Shown here piece after piece: positions 54,684 to 63,753 of a stretch of 64,000 nt of DNA. The notes under the pieces were generated by a model, which had not been told where the DNA came from, made no database searches, and saw nothing but the letters and a program-made list of their open reading frames with translations. The translations under genes were made by a program, and so were the position numbers. The stretch comes from Bryobacterales bacterium (GTDB taxonomy: Bacteria > Acidobacteriota > Terriglobia > Bryobacterales > Bryobacteraceae), in the NCBI GenBank assembly GCA_003170295.1, contig PNAJ01000103.1:36119-100118 (forward strand), given 5' to 3'. Position 1 is the stretch's first letter. The number at the start of each line of letters is the position of its first letter.

Positions 54684-56588
54684 ATGGAAGAAGAAGTCCT
54701 CGGCAAAGCTTACGACGGCCGCCTTATGCGGCGGCTGGTCCGGTATCTCAAACCGTATCGCGGCCCCGTGACCGTGTCGCTGTTTTTTTTGCTGCTGCAA
54801 TCGATCACGCAGGTCGCAGGACCCCTGCTGACCAAGCTTGCCATCGATCGTTATCTCGCCAAGCCGGACCATCCAGTGCATTCTTCGCTCGACCAATGGA
54901 TCGCCGCCGACGTGTCGACCGGACTCGCGCAAATCTCCGCCCTCTACCTCGCCTCCCTGCTGATCGGCTTCGCCTGCGAGTTCGTCGAAACGTATCTTAT
55001 GCAGCGCACCGGACAGCTCGCCATGTTTGATCTGCGCCGCGAATTGATGGAGCGGCTGCAAAAGCTCGACGTCGCGTATTACGACCGCAATCCCGTGGGC
55101 CGCATGATTACGCGCGTTACCACGGACGTCGATGCATTGAACGAACTGTGGGCGTCCGGACTTGTGACTATCCTGGGCGATTTTCTGGTGCTCGGTTTCG
55201 TCGTTCTCGTGATGTTCCGCCTGAGCCCCGGCATGACCGCGCTGCTGCTGGCCGTGCTGCCTCTGGTCGTGCTCGTCACAGCGATTTTCCGGCGCACGGT
55301 GCAGGAGAGTTATCGCCGCATCCGCGTCGCGGTCGCGCGCATCAATACATACTTACAGGAACACGTCAATGGAATGGTCGTGTTGCAACTTTTCAATCGT
55401 GAGCAACGCAGTCGGGATGAATTCGCGGCCATTAATCGCGATCATATGGAGGCGTTCAAAGATTCGATTCTCGCCTACGGATGGTTCTATCCGATGGTGG
55501 AATTTCTGGGCATGCTGTCGCTCGCCATGCTGCTCGCCTATGGGGGCTACCGGAACCGGCAGGGCGCGCTCTCAGTCGGAGTGCTCGTGGCATTTTTCCA
55601 GTATGGACTGCGATTTTTCCGCCCCATTCAGGACCTGAGCGAAAAGTACAACATCCTGCAATCGGCGATGGCGGCGAGCGAACGCGTGTTCAAACTGCTC
55701 GACACGCCGTCGCATATCACGTCGCCCGCAGCGCCACGCGCCTTTCCCGAGGGCCCCGTCGCGATTGAGTTCGAGTACGTCTGGTTTGCTTATAAGAACG
55801 AAGACTGGGTGCTGCGCGATGTAAGTTTTCGCATCGAGCCGGGTGAGACGATCGCCGTCGTCGGCCACACCGGCGCGGGCAAGACGACGCTCACGAATCT
55901 GCTGCTGCGCTTCTACGATATCCAACGCGGGCACATCCGCATTGTGGGTAAGAGCGAGTCGGTGGAGCTTCGCGAACTCGCGCTCGACGATCTGCGGCGT
56001 CACTTCGGAGTTGTTCTGCAAGATCCATATTTGTTCACCGGGACCGTCGATTCGAATATCCGCCTGGGCACTTCCTGGATCGGGGAGCGCGCCGTCGAAG
56101 AAGCTTCCGCCCAGGTGAATCTGCTGGAATTCATCGAATCGCTGCCCGGGAAATTTGAGCAGCCGGTGCGCGAGCGTGGCAATGGTTTTTCGACCGGGCA
56201 AAAACAACTGATCAGTTTCGCGCGCGCGCTGGCGCACAATCCGCGATTCCTGATTCTCGACGAAGCCACGTCCAGCGTCGATACGGAAACCGAATTTCGC
56301 GTCCGGGACGCGTTGGCCAAGATGGTGGAGGGACGCACTTCGCTGGTGATCGCGCATCGCCTCTCGACCATTCAACGCGCCGACCGTATTTTCGTCATGC
56401 ACAAAGGCCAGTTGCGCGAAAGCGGCACCCATCAGGAACTACTCGCGCTGCGCGACGGCATTTATCGCAAACTGTACGAACTCCAATACAAGGATCAGGA
56501 GATCTATGGAAAACCTGAAATATCCGATCGGGCGATTCTCGTTCCAGCCTCCGAGCACGACGGAGCAACGTCAGGTTTGGATCGGTGA
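54684..56588 (+). CDS. ABC exporter, fused permease and ATPase (MsbA/LmrA type)
   Basis: A 634-residue half-transporter that should act as a homodimer or heterodimer to export lipids, peptides or drugs. The membrane domain with six helices is followed by Walker A GHTGAGKTT (about residue 395), the signature FSTGQKQL (a variant of LSGGQ), Walker B FLILDEATSSVD and the H-loop IAHRLS. The upstream twin hairpins may regulate its translation. The last 83 bases overlap the start of the YfiT-like gene in another frame. Confidence 0.92.
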   Translation: MEEEVLGKAYDGRLMRRLVRYLKPYRGPVTVSLFFLLLQSITQVAGPLLTKLAIDRYLAKPDHPVHSSLDQWIAADVSTGLAQISALYLASLLIGFACEFVETYLMQRTGQLAMFDLRRELMERLQKLDVAYYDRNPVGRMITRVTTDVDALNELWASGLVTILGDFLVLGFVVLVMFRLSPGMTALLLAVLPLVVLVTAIFRRTVQESYRRIRVAVARINTYLQEHVNGMVVLQLFNREQRSRDEFAAINRDHMEAFKDSILAYGWFYPMVEFLGMLSLAMLLAYGGYRNRQGALSVGVLVAFFQYGLRFFRPIQDLSEKYNILQSAMAASERVFKLLDTPSHITSPAAPRAFPEGPVAIEFEYVWFAYKNEDWVLRDVSFRIEPGETIAVVGHTGAGKTTLTNLLLRFYDIQRGHIRIVGKSESVELRELALDDLRRHFGVVLQDPYLFTGTVDSNIRLGTSWIGERAVEEASAQVNLLEFIESLPGKFEQPVRERGNGFSTGQKQLISFARALAHNPRFLILDEATSSVDTETEFRVRDALAKMVEGRTSLVIAHRLSTIQRADRIFVMHKGQLRESGTHQELLALRDGIYRKLYELQYKDQEIYGKPEISDRAILVPASEHDGATSGLDR

Positions 56589-57033
56589 AATCGCCGAAGC
56601 GCCCGCAAAATTGCGAGCTGCCCTGGCGGGATTAGACGATACTCAACTGAATACGCCGTATCGCGATGGCGGGTGGACAGTTCGGCAGGTCGTGCACCAT
56701 GTGCCGGAAAGCCACATGAATGCGTACATTCGCTTCAAGCTCGCGCTGACGGAACACGAGCCGACCATCAAGCCGTATGACGAAGCGGCGTGGGCCGAGC
56801 TCTCCGATGTCCGCGAAACGCCGATCGAGGTCTCACTCGCATTGCTGGACAATCTGCACGATCGCTGGGTGCGCGTGCTTCGCTCGATGAGCGACGCCGG
56901 CTTCCTGAAGCAGTTCCGGCATCCGGAGCTCGGAGTCGTGTCGCTAGAAAAAAATCTGGCGCTCTATGCGTGGCACGGCAAACATCACGTGGCGCACATC
57001 ACGTCGCTGCGCGAGCGCAAGCAGCGGCGGTAA
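56506..57033 (+). CDS. YfiT/DinB-family protein (putative metal-dependent thiol transferase)
   Basis: A 175-residue four-helix protein. The motif RQVVHHVPESHMNAYIRFK in the first part and WHGKHHVAHI near the C-terminus provide three histidines, as in YfiT and other DinB-like metal enzymes, which include bacillithiol or mycothiol S-transferases. The start at 56506 lies inside the ABC exporter gene. The conserved FSFQPPSTTEQRQVWIGEI just after it shows the overlap is real. It converges on the LssY_C gene with one base between stops. Confidence 0.87.
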   Translation: MENLKYPIGRFSFQPPSTTEQRQVWIGEIAEAPAKLRAALAGLDDTQLNTPYRDGGWTVRQVVHHVPESHMNAYIRFKLALTEHEPTIKPYDEAAWAELSDVRETPIEVSLALLDNLHDRWVRVLRSMSDAGFLKQFRHPELGVVSLEKNLALYAWHGKHHVAHITSLRERKQRR

Positions 57034-57034
57034 G

Positions 57035-58495
57035 TTAACGGAGCGACACAAACCGCGTAAAGGGCGCGTTGGGAGCGACGTCGGCGACCTCGGGTGGACG
57101 GCTGCGCCCTCGCACACTCGTCACAATCCAGCGAATGCCTTCGTATCCACGCCAGTAAACATTGTTGCGAACCAGGTCGTTGCGCATGCTGAGGATCTCG
57201 CGCCGCACGAAGCGCTGCGCCATTTTGCCGTGAACCGGAAGCGAATCGACTTCCATGGTGTCGGTCGCGAGGCGCGGTGTATCGCAATCGCGAAAGCGAA
57301 GCACTGCGAGTTTCGTATCCGTGGTCATCAGGTCGCCCGTCCCGTTGCGCATGACGCTGGGGATCCCGCTCCGCTCCGACCAATCGAGCACCTCCACGTA
57401 CGAGGTAAACGCCAGATCGTGAGCGATCTTATCGCGCTCAAGATCGATATTCCCGTCAATGCGGTGCGTCATTGCCGAGCCGTGGTGCATATACGCAAAA
57501 TCGATATCGCGCGTCGCCGCCGCAACCCAGACTTCCTGGCCTTCCCACATCTCCGGCTGCTTCCAGATGCGGATGTGGTGCCGCTTCGACAGATCGTTGA
57601 GGCTCTTCTGCCATGACATATCCGCCTCGGCGTCGTTCAACCGCAGATGCGTCATCGGAAAGGAATTGCTGCTCCGGCCTTCCACCACCGCGCGAATACC
57701 CTGGAAACGCGATCGCATAGTCACCGGCGCTGCTTCGGACCATCCGGCTGCCCGGAACGCCGCGCTGATCTGCTCTCGCGACCCTACGAACATCAGGTTG
57801 ATCAGATCCGAAGGCCGGCCGTTGGAAGGCCTGGTGGCCCGGTTTGGAATCGACGCTAACAGATCGTCCAGCGAGTCGCGTTCCGTTTCGGCCAGCCGCC
57901 GCGGCCCGTCTTCCGGTTCGTGCTGCGCCCGCGCGGGCAGCGGTTCCGTCAACGTCAACGACAGCTCCACGCCCGGCTTAAAGTAAATCTCCGGTTCGGG
58001 AACCTGAATAACCAGTGTCTTGATCGCCCACACCGCCATTTCGGCGTGCACGTTCAACATCAGAGCCATCCGGATGTATCCGCTGAAGCGATACGCCAGG
58101 CTCGAGGTCATCCGCATGCCCTCGATTTTGCCGTTTTTCTCGACCCGCTCCCGCCCGTTATCCACCGCGATGACGCGCGCCAAAAGCGGCACAGTTTCGT
58201 CGTCCGGCAGAACGATCTCGTTAAACTCGAGCACCATCGCGGCCGTCTCATGCAGGATTCCGTAGCCCACCCGCCGTACCGATTTTACCGTTCCGGTGAG
58301 AATACTTCCCGCCGGCAGCAACAGTTCACCTCCGACGCGAACCGGTGCAATCAGTACGGCGCTGACAGGGGAGCCGGCTTTGCTGGCATAAGAACCCACC
58401 GTGCTCGTCAACCGGATTTCGAGGCGAGTGCCCGCAGGCACTTCGCGAATCGTCAGCAACCCGGCGGAGCAGAGCAAGTAAGCTAGCAAGCCCAT
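57035..58495 (-). CDS. exported protein with LssY C-terminal-like domain
   Basis: A 486-residue protein with a short N-terminal signal segment (LLAYLLCSAGLLTI), a central beta-barrel-like part that starts VPAGTRLEIRLTSTVGS and contains LLLPAGSILTGTVK, and a C-terminal half that resembles LssY_C: DLINLMFVGSREQISAAFRAAGW, SNSFPMTHL, RHHIRIWKQPEMWEGQEVWVAAATRD. The LssY_C family has no defined biochemical role. It may be anchored in the periplasm. Confidence 0.8.
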   Translation of the reverse strand: MGLLAYLLCSAGLLTIREVPAGTRLEIRLTSTVGSYASKAGSPVSAVLIAPVRVGGELLLPAGSILTGTVKSVRRVGYGILHETAAMVLEFNEIVLPDDETVPLLARVIAVDNGRERVEKNGKIEGMRMTSSLAYRFSGYIRMALMLNVHAEMAVWAIKTLVIQVPEPEIYFKPGVELSLTLTEPLPARAQHEPEDGPRRLAETERDSLDDLLASIPNRATRPSNGRPSDLINLMFVGSREQISAAFRAAGWSEAAPVTMRSRFQGIRAVVEGRSSNSFPMTHLRLNDAEADMSWQKSLNDLSKRHHIRIWKQPEMWEGQEVWVAAATRDIDFAYMHHGSAMTHRIDGNIDLERDKIAHDLAFTSYVEVLDWSERSGIPSVMRNGTGDLMTTDTKLAVLRFRDCDTPRLATDTMEVDSLPVHGKMAQRFVRREILSMRNDLVRNNVYWRGYEGIRWIVTSVRGRSRPPEVADVAPNAPFTRFVSLR

Positions 58496-58554
58496 AGCAC
58501 ATCATAGGCTATTTCGCTATTGAATTGCCCTCAAAGTTTCTTAATGGAGATTTC

Positions 58555-59313
58555 TTAACGCGAGGTCCATCCGCCGTCGATAAGAACGTCGGAGCCCGTG
58601 ATAAATCCGGCATCGTCGGAACACAGGTAAAGCGCCAGCTTCCCGATCTCCTCCGCCTTGCCCCAGCGACCCAAAGGCACGTTCGACATGAACTGCTTGT
58701 TCAATTCAGGATTGTTGATCAACGCATCGTTGATCTCCGTTGCGAACGGTCCCGGACTGATCGAGACCACAGTAATACCGTCCTCGGCCAATTCCTGCGC
58801 CAGTGCGCGCGTCACGCCCAGTAATGCCGCCTTGCTCGCCGCATACGCCGTTCGGCCGGGCAGCGCAACGTGGCCCATGATCGACGCCAGGTTCAGGATG
58901 CGCCCATAGCCGCGTCCCCGCATCATCGGAATGAAGGACCGCGTAATCAGGAACACCGACGTCAGGTTCGTATCCAGCACCGTATTCCATTCGTCGAGCG
59001 TATACTCGACCAGCGGCTTGCGAATGTTCATCCCGGCGTTGTTGATCAGAATGTCTACGTGTCCGTACCGTGCCCGCACCGCCTCTTCCAGGGCGCGAAC
59101 TTGCGCCTCGTTGGTAACGTCGGCGATAAACGTGGCGGCTTCCGCTCCAGCCTTTCGAGCCGCCGCCGCGGTCTCGTCGAGCTTTGCCAGGTCGCGTCCC
59201 ACCAGCGCCAGCTTCGCGCCCGCCGCGCCCAGCTCGAGCGCCATCGCCCTACCCAATCCGCGGCTCGCGCCCGTAATGACGGCGACGCGTCCTTCTAATG
59301 CTTTTGTGGTCAT
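58555..59313 (-). CDS. SDR-family oxidoreductase (FabG/gluconate dehydrogenase-like)
   Basis: A 252-residue classical SDR with TGASRGLGRAMALE, INNAGMNIRK, catalytic Ser in NLASIMGHVALPG and YAASKAALL, and the C-terminal GSDVLIDGGWTSR. It resembles gluconate 5-dehydrogenase- or 3-oxoacyl reductase-type members. ATG 59313 (MTTKALEG) is preferred over GTG 59319. It is separated from the SPOR gene by 14 bases. Confidence 0.9.
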   Translation of the reverse strand: MTTKALEGRVAVITGASRGLGRAMALELGAAGAKLALVGRDLAKLDETAAAARKAGAEAATFIADVTNEAQVRALEEAVRARYGHVDILINNAGMNIRKPLVEYTLDEWNTVLDTNLTSVFLITRSFIPMMRGRGYGRILNLASIMGHVALPGRTAYAASKAALLGVTRALAQELAEDGITVVSISPGPFATEINDALINNPELNKQFMSNVPLGRWGKAEEIGKLALYLCSDDAGFITGSDVLIDGGWTSR

Positions 59314-59327
59314 CCCCACCAGTGTAG

Positions 59328-59885
59328 TCAGTTGGGGAATCTGCGCGCGAACGTCGACAACCCGATCTGGTCGACGACTGCCTTCGCTTTCACGTACGAG
59401 GCCGGGTCCGGCAGCGGACCGATCAATACCCGGAAAATTTTCTCGCTGGGACCGGGAGCGACAAACGATTCTAATCCCCGCTTGCGCAGGCCCTCGGCGA
59501 AAACCACCGCCACGCCCTTTTCGACCGCGCCCATTTGGATATAGACCGATCCGGCCTTTGGATCGGCATAGAGCGACGGTTCAACCGCCGGAGCAGGCTC
59601 CTGGTTTAAAACGATGGGAGGCGGTTCCGGTTCATGCGCCACCGCCACGGGAAACGCAGCCGCTGCTTTGGCCGAGATCGACTTGCCCGCTAGATACGAC
59701 GCCGCGACGCAAATCATCAGGATGACCGTAGCAACAAAGAGCAGGCTCGCGATCTGCCGCCGCCCGAGCACGAATTCGAACTCCTGCGGCTCCGCAACGG
59801 TCTCGACCGGTTGCTCGGCGATCGGCTCGACCGCCGGCTCCTCCGTTTTGTCCGATCCATGTTGAAGATCCAAAATACTGAACAT
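59328..59885 (-). CDS. SPOR-domain membrane protein
   Basis: A 185-residue bitopic protein: a cytoplasmic Glu/Pro-rich N-terminus, one membrane helix (IASLLFVATVILMICVAASYL, about residues 45-65), a Pro-rich linker and a SPOR domain (VYIQMGAVEKGVAVVFAEGLRKRGL, residues about 113-183). SPOR domains bind denuded septal peptidoglycan, so a role near the division site is likely. The 14-base gap to the downstream SDR gene suggests one transcript. Confidence 0.84.
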   Translation of the reverse strand: MFSILDLQHGSDKTEEPAVEPIAEQPVETVAEPQEFEFVLGRRQIASLLFVATVILMICVAASYLAGKSISAKAAAAFPVAVAHEPEPPPIVLNQEPAPAVEPSLYADPKAGSVYIQMGAVEKGVAVVFAEGLRKRGLESFVAPGPSEKIFRVLIGPLPDPASYVKAKAVVDQIGLSTFARRFPN

Positions 59886-59946
59886 TCAACCGTTTCTATC
59901 GGCGGACCTTAGGATTTCCTGTAGTACCTAAGTTTGTCGAGTCTGT

Positions 59947-59989
59947 GTGGGGCGGTCCCCCCGGACCGCGGCCGACGCCCTCGTCGGCC
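59947..59989. repeat. GC-rich palindromic repeat, family R1
   Basis: GTGGGGCGGTCCCCCCGGACCGCGGCCGACGCCCTCGTCGGCC. Here the first block is GGTCC...GGACC, the reverse orientation of the block in other copies. It lies in the 125-base gap between two minus-strand genes. Confidence 0.75.
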
Positions 59990-60010
59990 TGTGTTTTGCG
60001 ATCCGCCCGA

Positions 60011-61360
60011 CTACCCCTTCTTCTTCTTAACCACTGGCGCCGCCACCGGCTCCGGAATCCCATGCAGCACGCGCGCGCGCGCCTCCATTTTGGCCGCGTC
60101 GGCCTTCTTCCGCATCTTCTTTAACAGCGCCGCATACTGATCCAGCGTCTCCGCCAGTTGCGTGGGAGGTGGATCGTTGGGATTGAGCACCACTTTGCGT
60201 GCGGTCACCAGACCCTTCTTGTCCAGCAGTGCAATCGACAACTTGTAGAGCGACTCCGATTCCGCATTCCGGTCCCGGCTCGCGAGCAGCGCCGCCAGCG
60301 AATTCAGGCTCGCCACCGTATCCAGTTCCTTCGCCGATAGCATCCCTCGGTAGAGCGGTTCGGCGTCCGTTTGCCGGCCCTGGGCCGCGTACACCTGCGC
60401 GACCGCGCTTAGCGTCACTTGCGTGTCGGCGCCGTTTTCTCCGTGCGCTTTCGTGCGGATGAACAGCGCCCGCTCATAGCAGTAACTCGCTTCCGGATAC
60501 CGCTTTTGCCCGAAATAAAGCTTCCCCAGATTATCGAGCGTCAACGCCACTTCCACCGTGGACGGCCCAAACGCGCTCTCTCGGATCGAAAGCGCCCGCC
60601 GCCACGCCGCCTCGGCCTCGCCTTGACGGTGCATGTCGTCGAATGCGCTCGCCAGGCCATCAAGCGCGGGCAGCAGGTCCACACTCGATACGCTGGACGT
60701 CTTTTCGAGAATCTTCGCGGCGCGATCGAACATCGGCTCCGCCGCAGAGAACTGTTTTTGAAGCAGCAGCAGCTCACCCACCGCCACCAGCTCAGGCGCC
60801 AATTCCGCGGCATCCGGACCCTTCACCCTCTCCACCGTCGCAACCGCCCTCCGGGCATACTGCTCGGCCAGTGAATATTTTTCCTGCGTTTGAGAAATCC
60901 GAGTCAGTTTTTCGAGCGGTCCCACCACCGCCAGATCCTGCTTGCCCTTCGACGTCTCCATGATCTGCAACGCGCGTTCGTAATATGTGGTCGCCTGCTG
61001 ATACTTCATCTGCGCGAAGTTCACGCGGCCCAGATCGTTGAGGTCGCTGGCCAGTTCCGGACTGTTCAATCCTAGCGCGTGCTCCCGTTCTTCGAGCAGC
61101 TTCATGTACAGCTTCTCGGCCTCCTCGTAGCGGCTTTGCGCGCACAGAACCTCCGCCGTATCGCGCCATTCCTTCGCCTGCTTGGCGTCAAACGGTCCGA
61201 TTCCGCGGCTCGGTGTAGTGTCTCCGCCCAGACTGGGCAGACTGGACCTGCTGTTATCCGCCTGCAGCTTCTGCGCAGTGGAAAATCCGGTAGTAAAAAG
61301 ACCAATAGAAAGGACAAACACAATCCTGAGCAGACGTACACTAGCCGACACGAGTCTCAT
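60011..61360 (-). CDS. exported tetratricopeptide (kinesin light chain-like) repeat protein
   Basis: A 449-residue protein with a signal peptide (LLRIVFVLSIGLFTTGFSTA) and about eight TPR units, such as LGLNSPELASDLNDLGRVNFAQMKYQQATTYYERAL and TVEVALTLDNLGKLYFGQKRYPEASYCYERAL. TPR stacks bind other proteins, and the partner is unknown. ATG 61360 is used because the signal begins there. The frame extends 28 codons further. The C-terminus is a Lys-rich tail. Confidence 0.85.
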   Translation of the reverse strand: MRLVSASVRLLRIVFVLSIGLFTTGFSTAQKLQADNSRSSLPSLGGDTTPSRGIGPFDAKQAKEWRDTAEVLCAQSRYEEAEKLYMKLLEEREHALGLNSPELASDLNDLGRVNFAQMKYQQATTYYERALQIMETSKGKQDLAVVGPLEKLTRISQTQEKYSLAEQYARRAVATVERVKGPDAAELAPELVAVGELLLLQKQFSAAEPMFDRAAKILEKTSSVSSVDLLPALDGLASAFDDMHRQGEAEAAWRRALSIRESAFGPSTVEVALTLDNLGKLYFGQKRYPEASYCYERALFIRTKAHGENGADTQVTLSAVAQVYAAQGRQTDAEPLYRGMLSAKELDTVASLNSLAALLASRDRNAESESLYKLSIALLDKKGLVTARKVVLNPNDPPPTQLAETLDQYAALLKKMRKKADAAKMEARARVLHGIPEPVAAPVVKKKKG

Positions 61361-61484
61361 AGAATGGTCATCGGCGGAAGCGGCTGGAGAGCGTAGGGTC
61401 CCCCGCAAAAAAAGTACTCGAAAGCACCCGGTACCACGAGTCAAATAAGGACCCCGAAAGGCACACCCCCAGGGCGGCTAAACG

Positions 61485-63281
61485 CTAGTTCTCCGAGGGT
61501 TTCTCGACGCGATCGATGACCAGGAATTCGCGCGGCCCCTTGGCCGATTCGAGCTTCAAGCCGAGCTGTTGCTGGATCGCGGTAAAGATCGATGGGCCGC
61601 CGGAAGGATCGGAAGGCGTGGTTGGTGGAATAAGTGGTCCATCAGGGGTCCTCAAGGAGTTTAAGCCAGCCGTGGTCTCGTCGGGCGCAAATTCCATTTG
61701 GAAATCAAACCTCCCCGTGATCCCAGTCTTATTGATGACGATCCGGTCCAAGTCGCCTCCCAGCGCCCTCGCAAAATCGTCGAGACTCCCCCCGTGAACT
61801 TCCCACGTTACAGCCGAGTTGGGCTTGATTGCGCTGAGCCAACGGACAGCACAGAGGGGAACAGGTTTTTGGCCAGGGTCGGGAGGCCTGGAGAAATCCA
61901 CAGCGTTGCAGCTCCCTTCCTGAAACGGCTGTAGCTTAGGGCCGTTCTTTGCGAGCGTCAGCGCATACGCAGGGACTTCTCTGGTCTCGCGACGGATCTT
62001 CAATTTGAACCTGTCTTCGAGCAGCGCCTGAAGCATCGGCCCCCTCATCATGCTCTGCCCCGGAGTGCCCTCTGCTTTCGCAGTGATCTGGTATCGAGCG
62101 GAATCGATCCATGCCGACCCTCCCTCGATGGGCGGAGTGGGCCCAGGGATGATGCGTTGACCATTAGCGAAAACAAGATAAGCCGTCCGGATAAGATTCC
62201 TCAAAGGCTGACAATTCATGCTCAACCGATCGGGAGATGGACCTTGATCTCCGCCACCCCCTCCGCTCCTTCCGCCCTTGGCCGTACCGCCAAATTCCCC
62301 GTTGCTACAGGCTTTGACAGAGGCCGCTTCGAATGGGGGCGCGGTAGCCGATTGACCTTTTAAAGTACCGATGACGACCGGCACCGCGAGCGCCATCACC
62401 GCCGCGACTGCAAGAGCCGCTTTCTTCGCAAACGTCAGCCTGAGCGCAACGCGATTCGTCATAATTGCCTCGATTCTTTTCTTAAGATCCGCCCCGGTTA
62501 CTCCAGACACGCACACCAGCGGCGATTCCACGTACAGCTTGCAGACATTGAGGATCGCTTCGGCGTAGACCTGCGGCTCACCGCCCAGCCTCAGCACTTC
62601 TTCATCGCAGGCGCGCTCTCGCTCTTCCAGCAGACGAGCCCCGATCCACCACACCAGCGGATGAAACCAGAACACCGCTTCCACGACCATGTGGATCACG
62701 GACGTGAAGTTGTCGCGGCGGCGGATGTGGCATAGCTCGTGCGCCAGCACTGCCTCCAATTGATGCGGCGTCAGCCGTTCTGCGATGCCGCCCGGCAAAA
62801 GCAGGATGGGGCGAAACAATCCAACCACGCCAGGCTCCAGCAGGCCCGGTGAAGAACGAATCTCAAAAGTTGCAGGAATCTCAATCGGGCGACTTGCGCG
62901 CACAGCGGCGCGGATGAGAAGCCACCCTCGCAACCGGATTAGCGCGATGGCCGCGAATCCACACGCCCACGCTGTAAGAAGCGCGACAGGAATCCAATCG
63001 CGAGTGCCTGGCTTCGCAGGTGCGAACGACACTGTTTCAGGAAATGGCTGCGCGACTTCTTCGATCGCGATGGAGACTGCCGGAGTCACGCTGGTCGTCG
63101 CAGCCGGCGCCCACTCCAGATGGCTCCCGAGGCTCATCAGCAAGGAGAACGGGACGAAAAACTTGAGCGACGCGCTGAACCATAGCCAATACCGGACGTT
63201 GGCCCGGTTCTTCCGGAGCGCGAGCGTCAGAAGCCCTGCAACGATGGCGAATAACGTGGATTGCCACAGATGGTTCATCAT
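61485..63281 (-). CDS. BlaR1-like M56 metallopeptidase fused to a TIGR03435 domain
   Basis: A 598-residue membrane sensor-protease. The N-terminal helices lead to the cytoplasmic zinc site HELCH (about residues 181-185, VLAHELCHIRRRDN), a further helix (KAALAVAAVMALAVPVVIG, about residues 290-310), and then an exposed domain from about residue 319 with FEAASVKACS, PDRLSMNCQPLRNLIRTAYLV, WIDSARYQITAKAEG, LLEDRFKLKIRRE and ending FLVIDRVEKPSEN. This is the TIGR03435 family of soil bacteria, in place of the penicillin sensor of true BlaR1. It overlaps the BlaI-like gene (ATGA). No beta-lactamase gene is seen. Confidence 0.92.
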   Translation of the reverse strand: MMNHLWQSTLFAIVAGLLTLALRKNRANVRYWLWFSASLKFFVPFSLLMSLGSHLEWAPAATTSVTPAVSIAIEEVAQPFPETVSFAPAKPGTRDWIPVALLTAWACGFAAIALIRLRGWLLIRAAVRASRPIEIPATFEIRSSPGLLEPGVVGLFRPILLLPGGIAERLTPHQLEAVLAHELCHIRRRDNFTSVIHMVVEAVFWFHPLVWWIGARLLEERERACDEEVLRLGGEPQVYAEAILNVCKLYVESPLVCVSGVTGADLKKRIEAIMTNRVALRLTFAKKAALAVAAVMALAVPVVIGTLKGQSATAPPFEAASVKACSNGEFGGTAKGGRSGGGGGDQGPSPDRLSMNCQPLRNLIRTAYLVFANGQRIIPGPTPPIEGGSAWIDSARYQITAKAEGTPGQSMMRGPMLQALLEDRFKLKIRRETREVPAYALTLAKNGPKLQPFQEGSCNAVDFSRPPDPGQKPVPLCAVRWLSAIKPNSAVTWEVHGGSLDDFARALGGDLDRIVINKTGITGRFDFQMEFAPDETTAGLNSLRTPDGPLIPPTTPSDPSGGPSIFTAIQQQLGLKLESAKGPREFLVIDRVEKPSEN

Positions 63282-63667
63282 TTCAATTTGCGCGTCCTTT
63301 CTGCTTCGAGCTTCTTGATGGTCTTCTCCAAGTCCCGAACGTCGTCGAGCGTAAGCTTCCCCGCCTCGGCCAATTGCGCCATCATCGGCTGCGCGCGGCC
63401 TCCAAAAAAACTCAAAATCTCATCGAGCAGCCGGTGCCGCGTCACGTCGCGAGCCACCATCGGCTCGAAGATGTGAGCATTGCTGATTTTCCGCACGCGG
63501 CGCACCGCCTTCTTTCCTTCGAGGCGATAAACAGTGGTCTGAATGGTTGTGTAAGCAGGGCGAGGCTTCGGAAAAGCCTCCTGAATCTCGCGAATCGACG
63601 CTTTTCCGTGGGTCCAAAGTGCTTCTAAAATTTGAAGTTCAAGCTTGCTGAGTTTCGGCGCGGCCAT
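63278..63667 (-). CDS. BlaI/MecI-family transcriptional repressor
   Basis: A 129-residue winged-helix repressor. The motifs are KLELQILEALWTHGKASIREIQEAF, TTIQTTVYRLEGKKAVRRVRKISNAHIFEP and a C-terminal dimerisation helix. In the classical system BlaI binds dyad operators and is cleaved after its M56 partner senses an antibiotic. The M56 gene lies directly downstream with an ATGA overlap. A dyad with the expected form lies 4-46 bases upstream of the start codon. Confidence 0.92.
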   Translation of the reverse strand: MAAPKLSKLELQILEALWTHGKASIREIQEAFPKPRPAYTTIQTTVYRLEGKKAVRRVRKISNAHIFEPMVARDVTRHRLLDEILSFFGGRAQPMMAQLAEAGKLTLDDVRDLEKTIKKLEAERTRKLK

Positions 63668-63670
63668 GTC

Positions 63671-63713
63671 GTTCTACTACTCCCTGTCTGATGCTACTAC
63701 AGTATAGTAGAAC
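63671..63713. promoter_or_regulatory. candidate BlaI operator dyads with overlapping -10
   Basis: CTACT (63694-63698) and AGTAG (63706-63710) form one dyad, and GTTCTACTA (63671-63679) with TAGTAGAAC (63705-63713) a second, perfect 9-bp inverted repeat. On the minus strand TATACT (63706-63701) is a good -10 that overlaps the first dyad, so the repressor would block its own promoter. Confidence 0.65.
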
Positions 63714-63753
63714 AATTCAAGAACAATTTTAGCCGACGTTCTGACTCTTCGCC

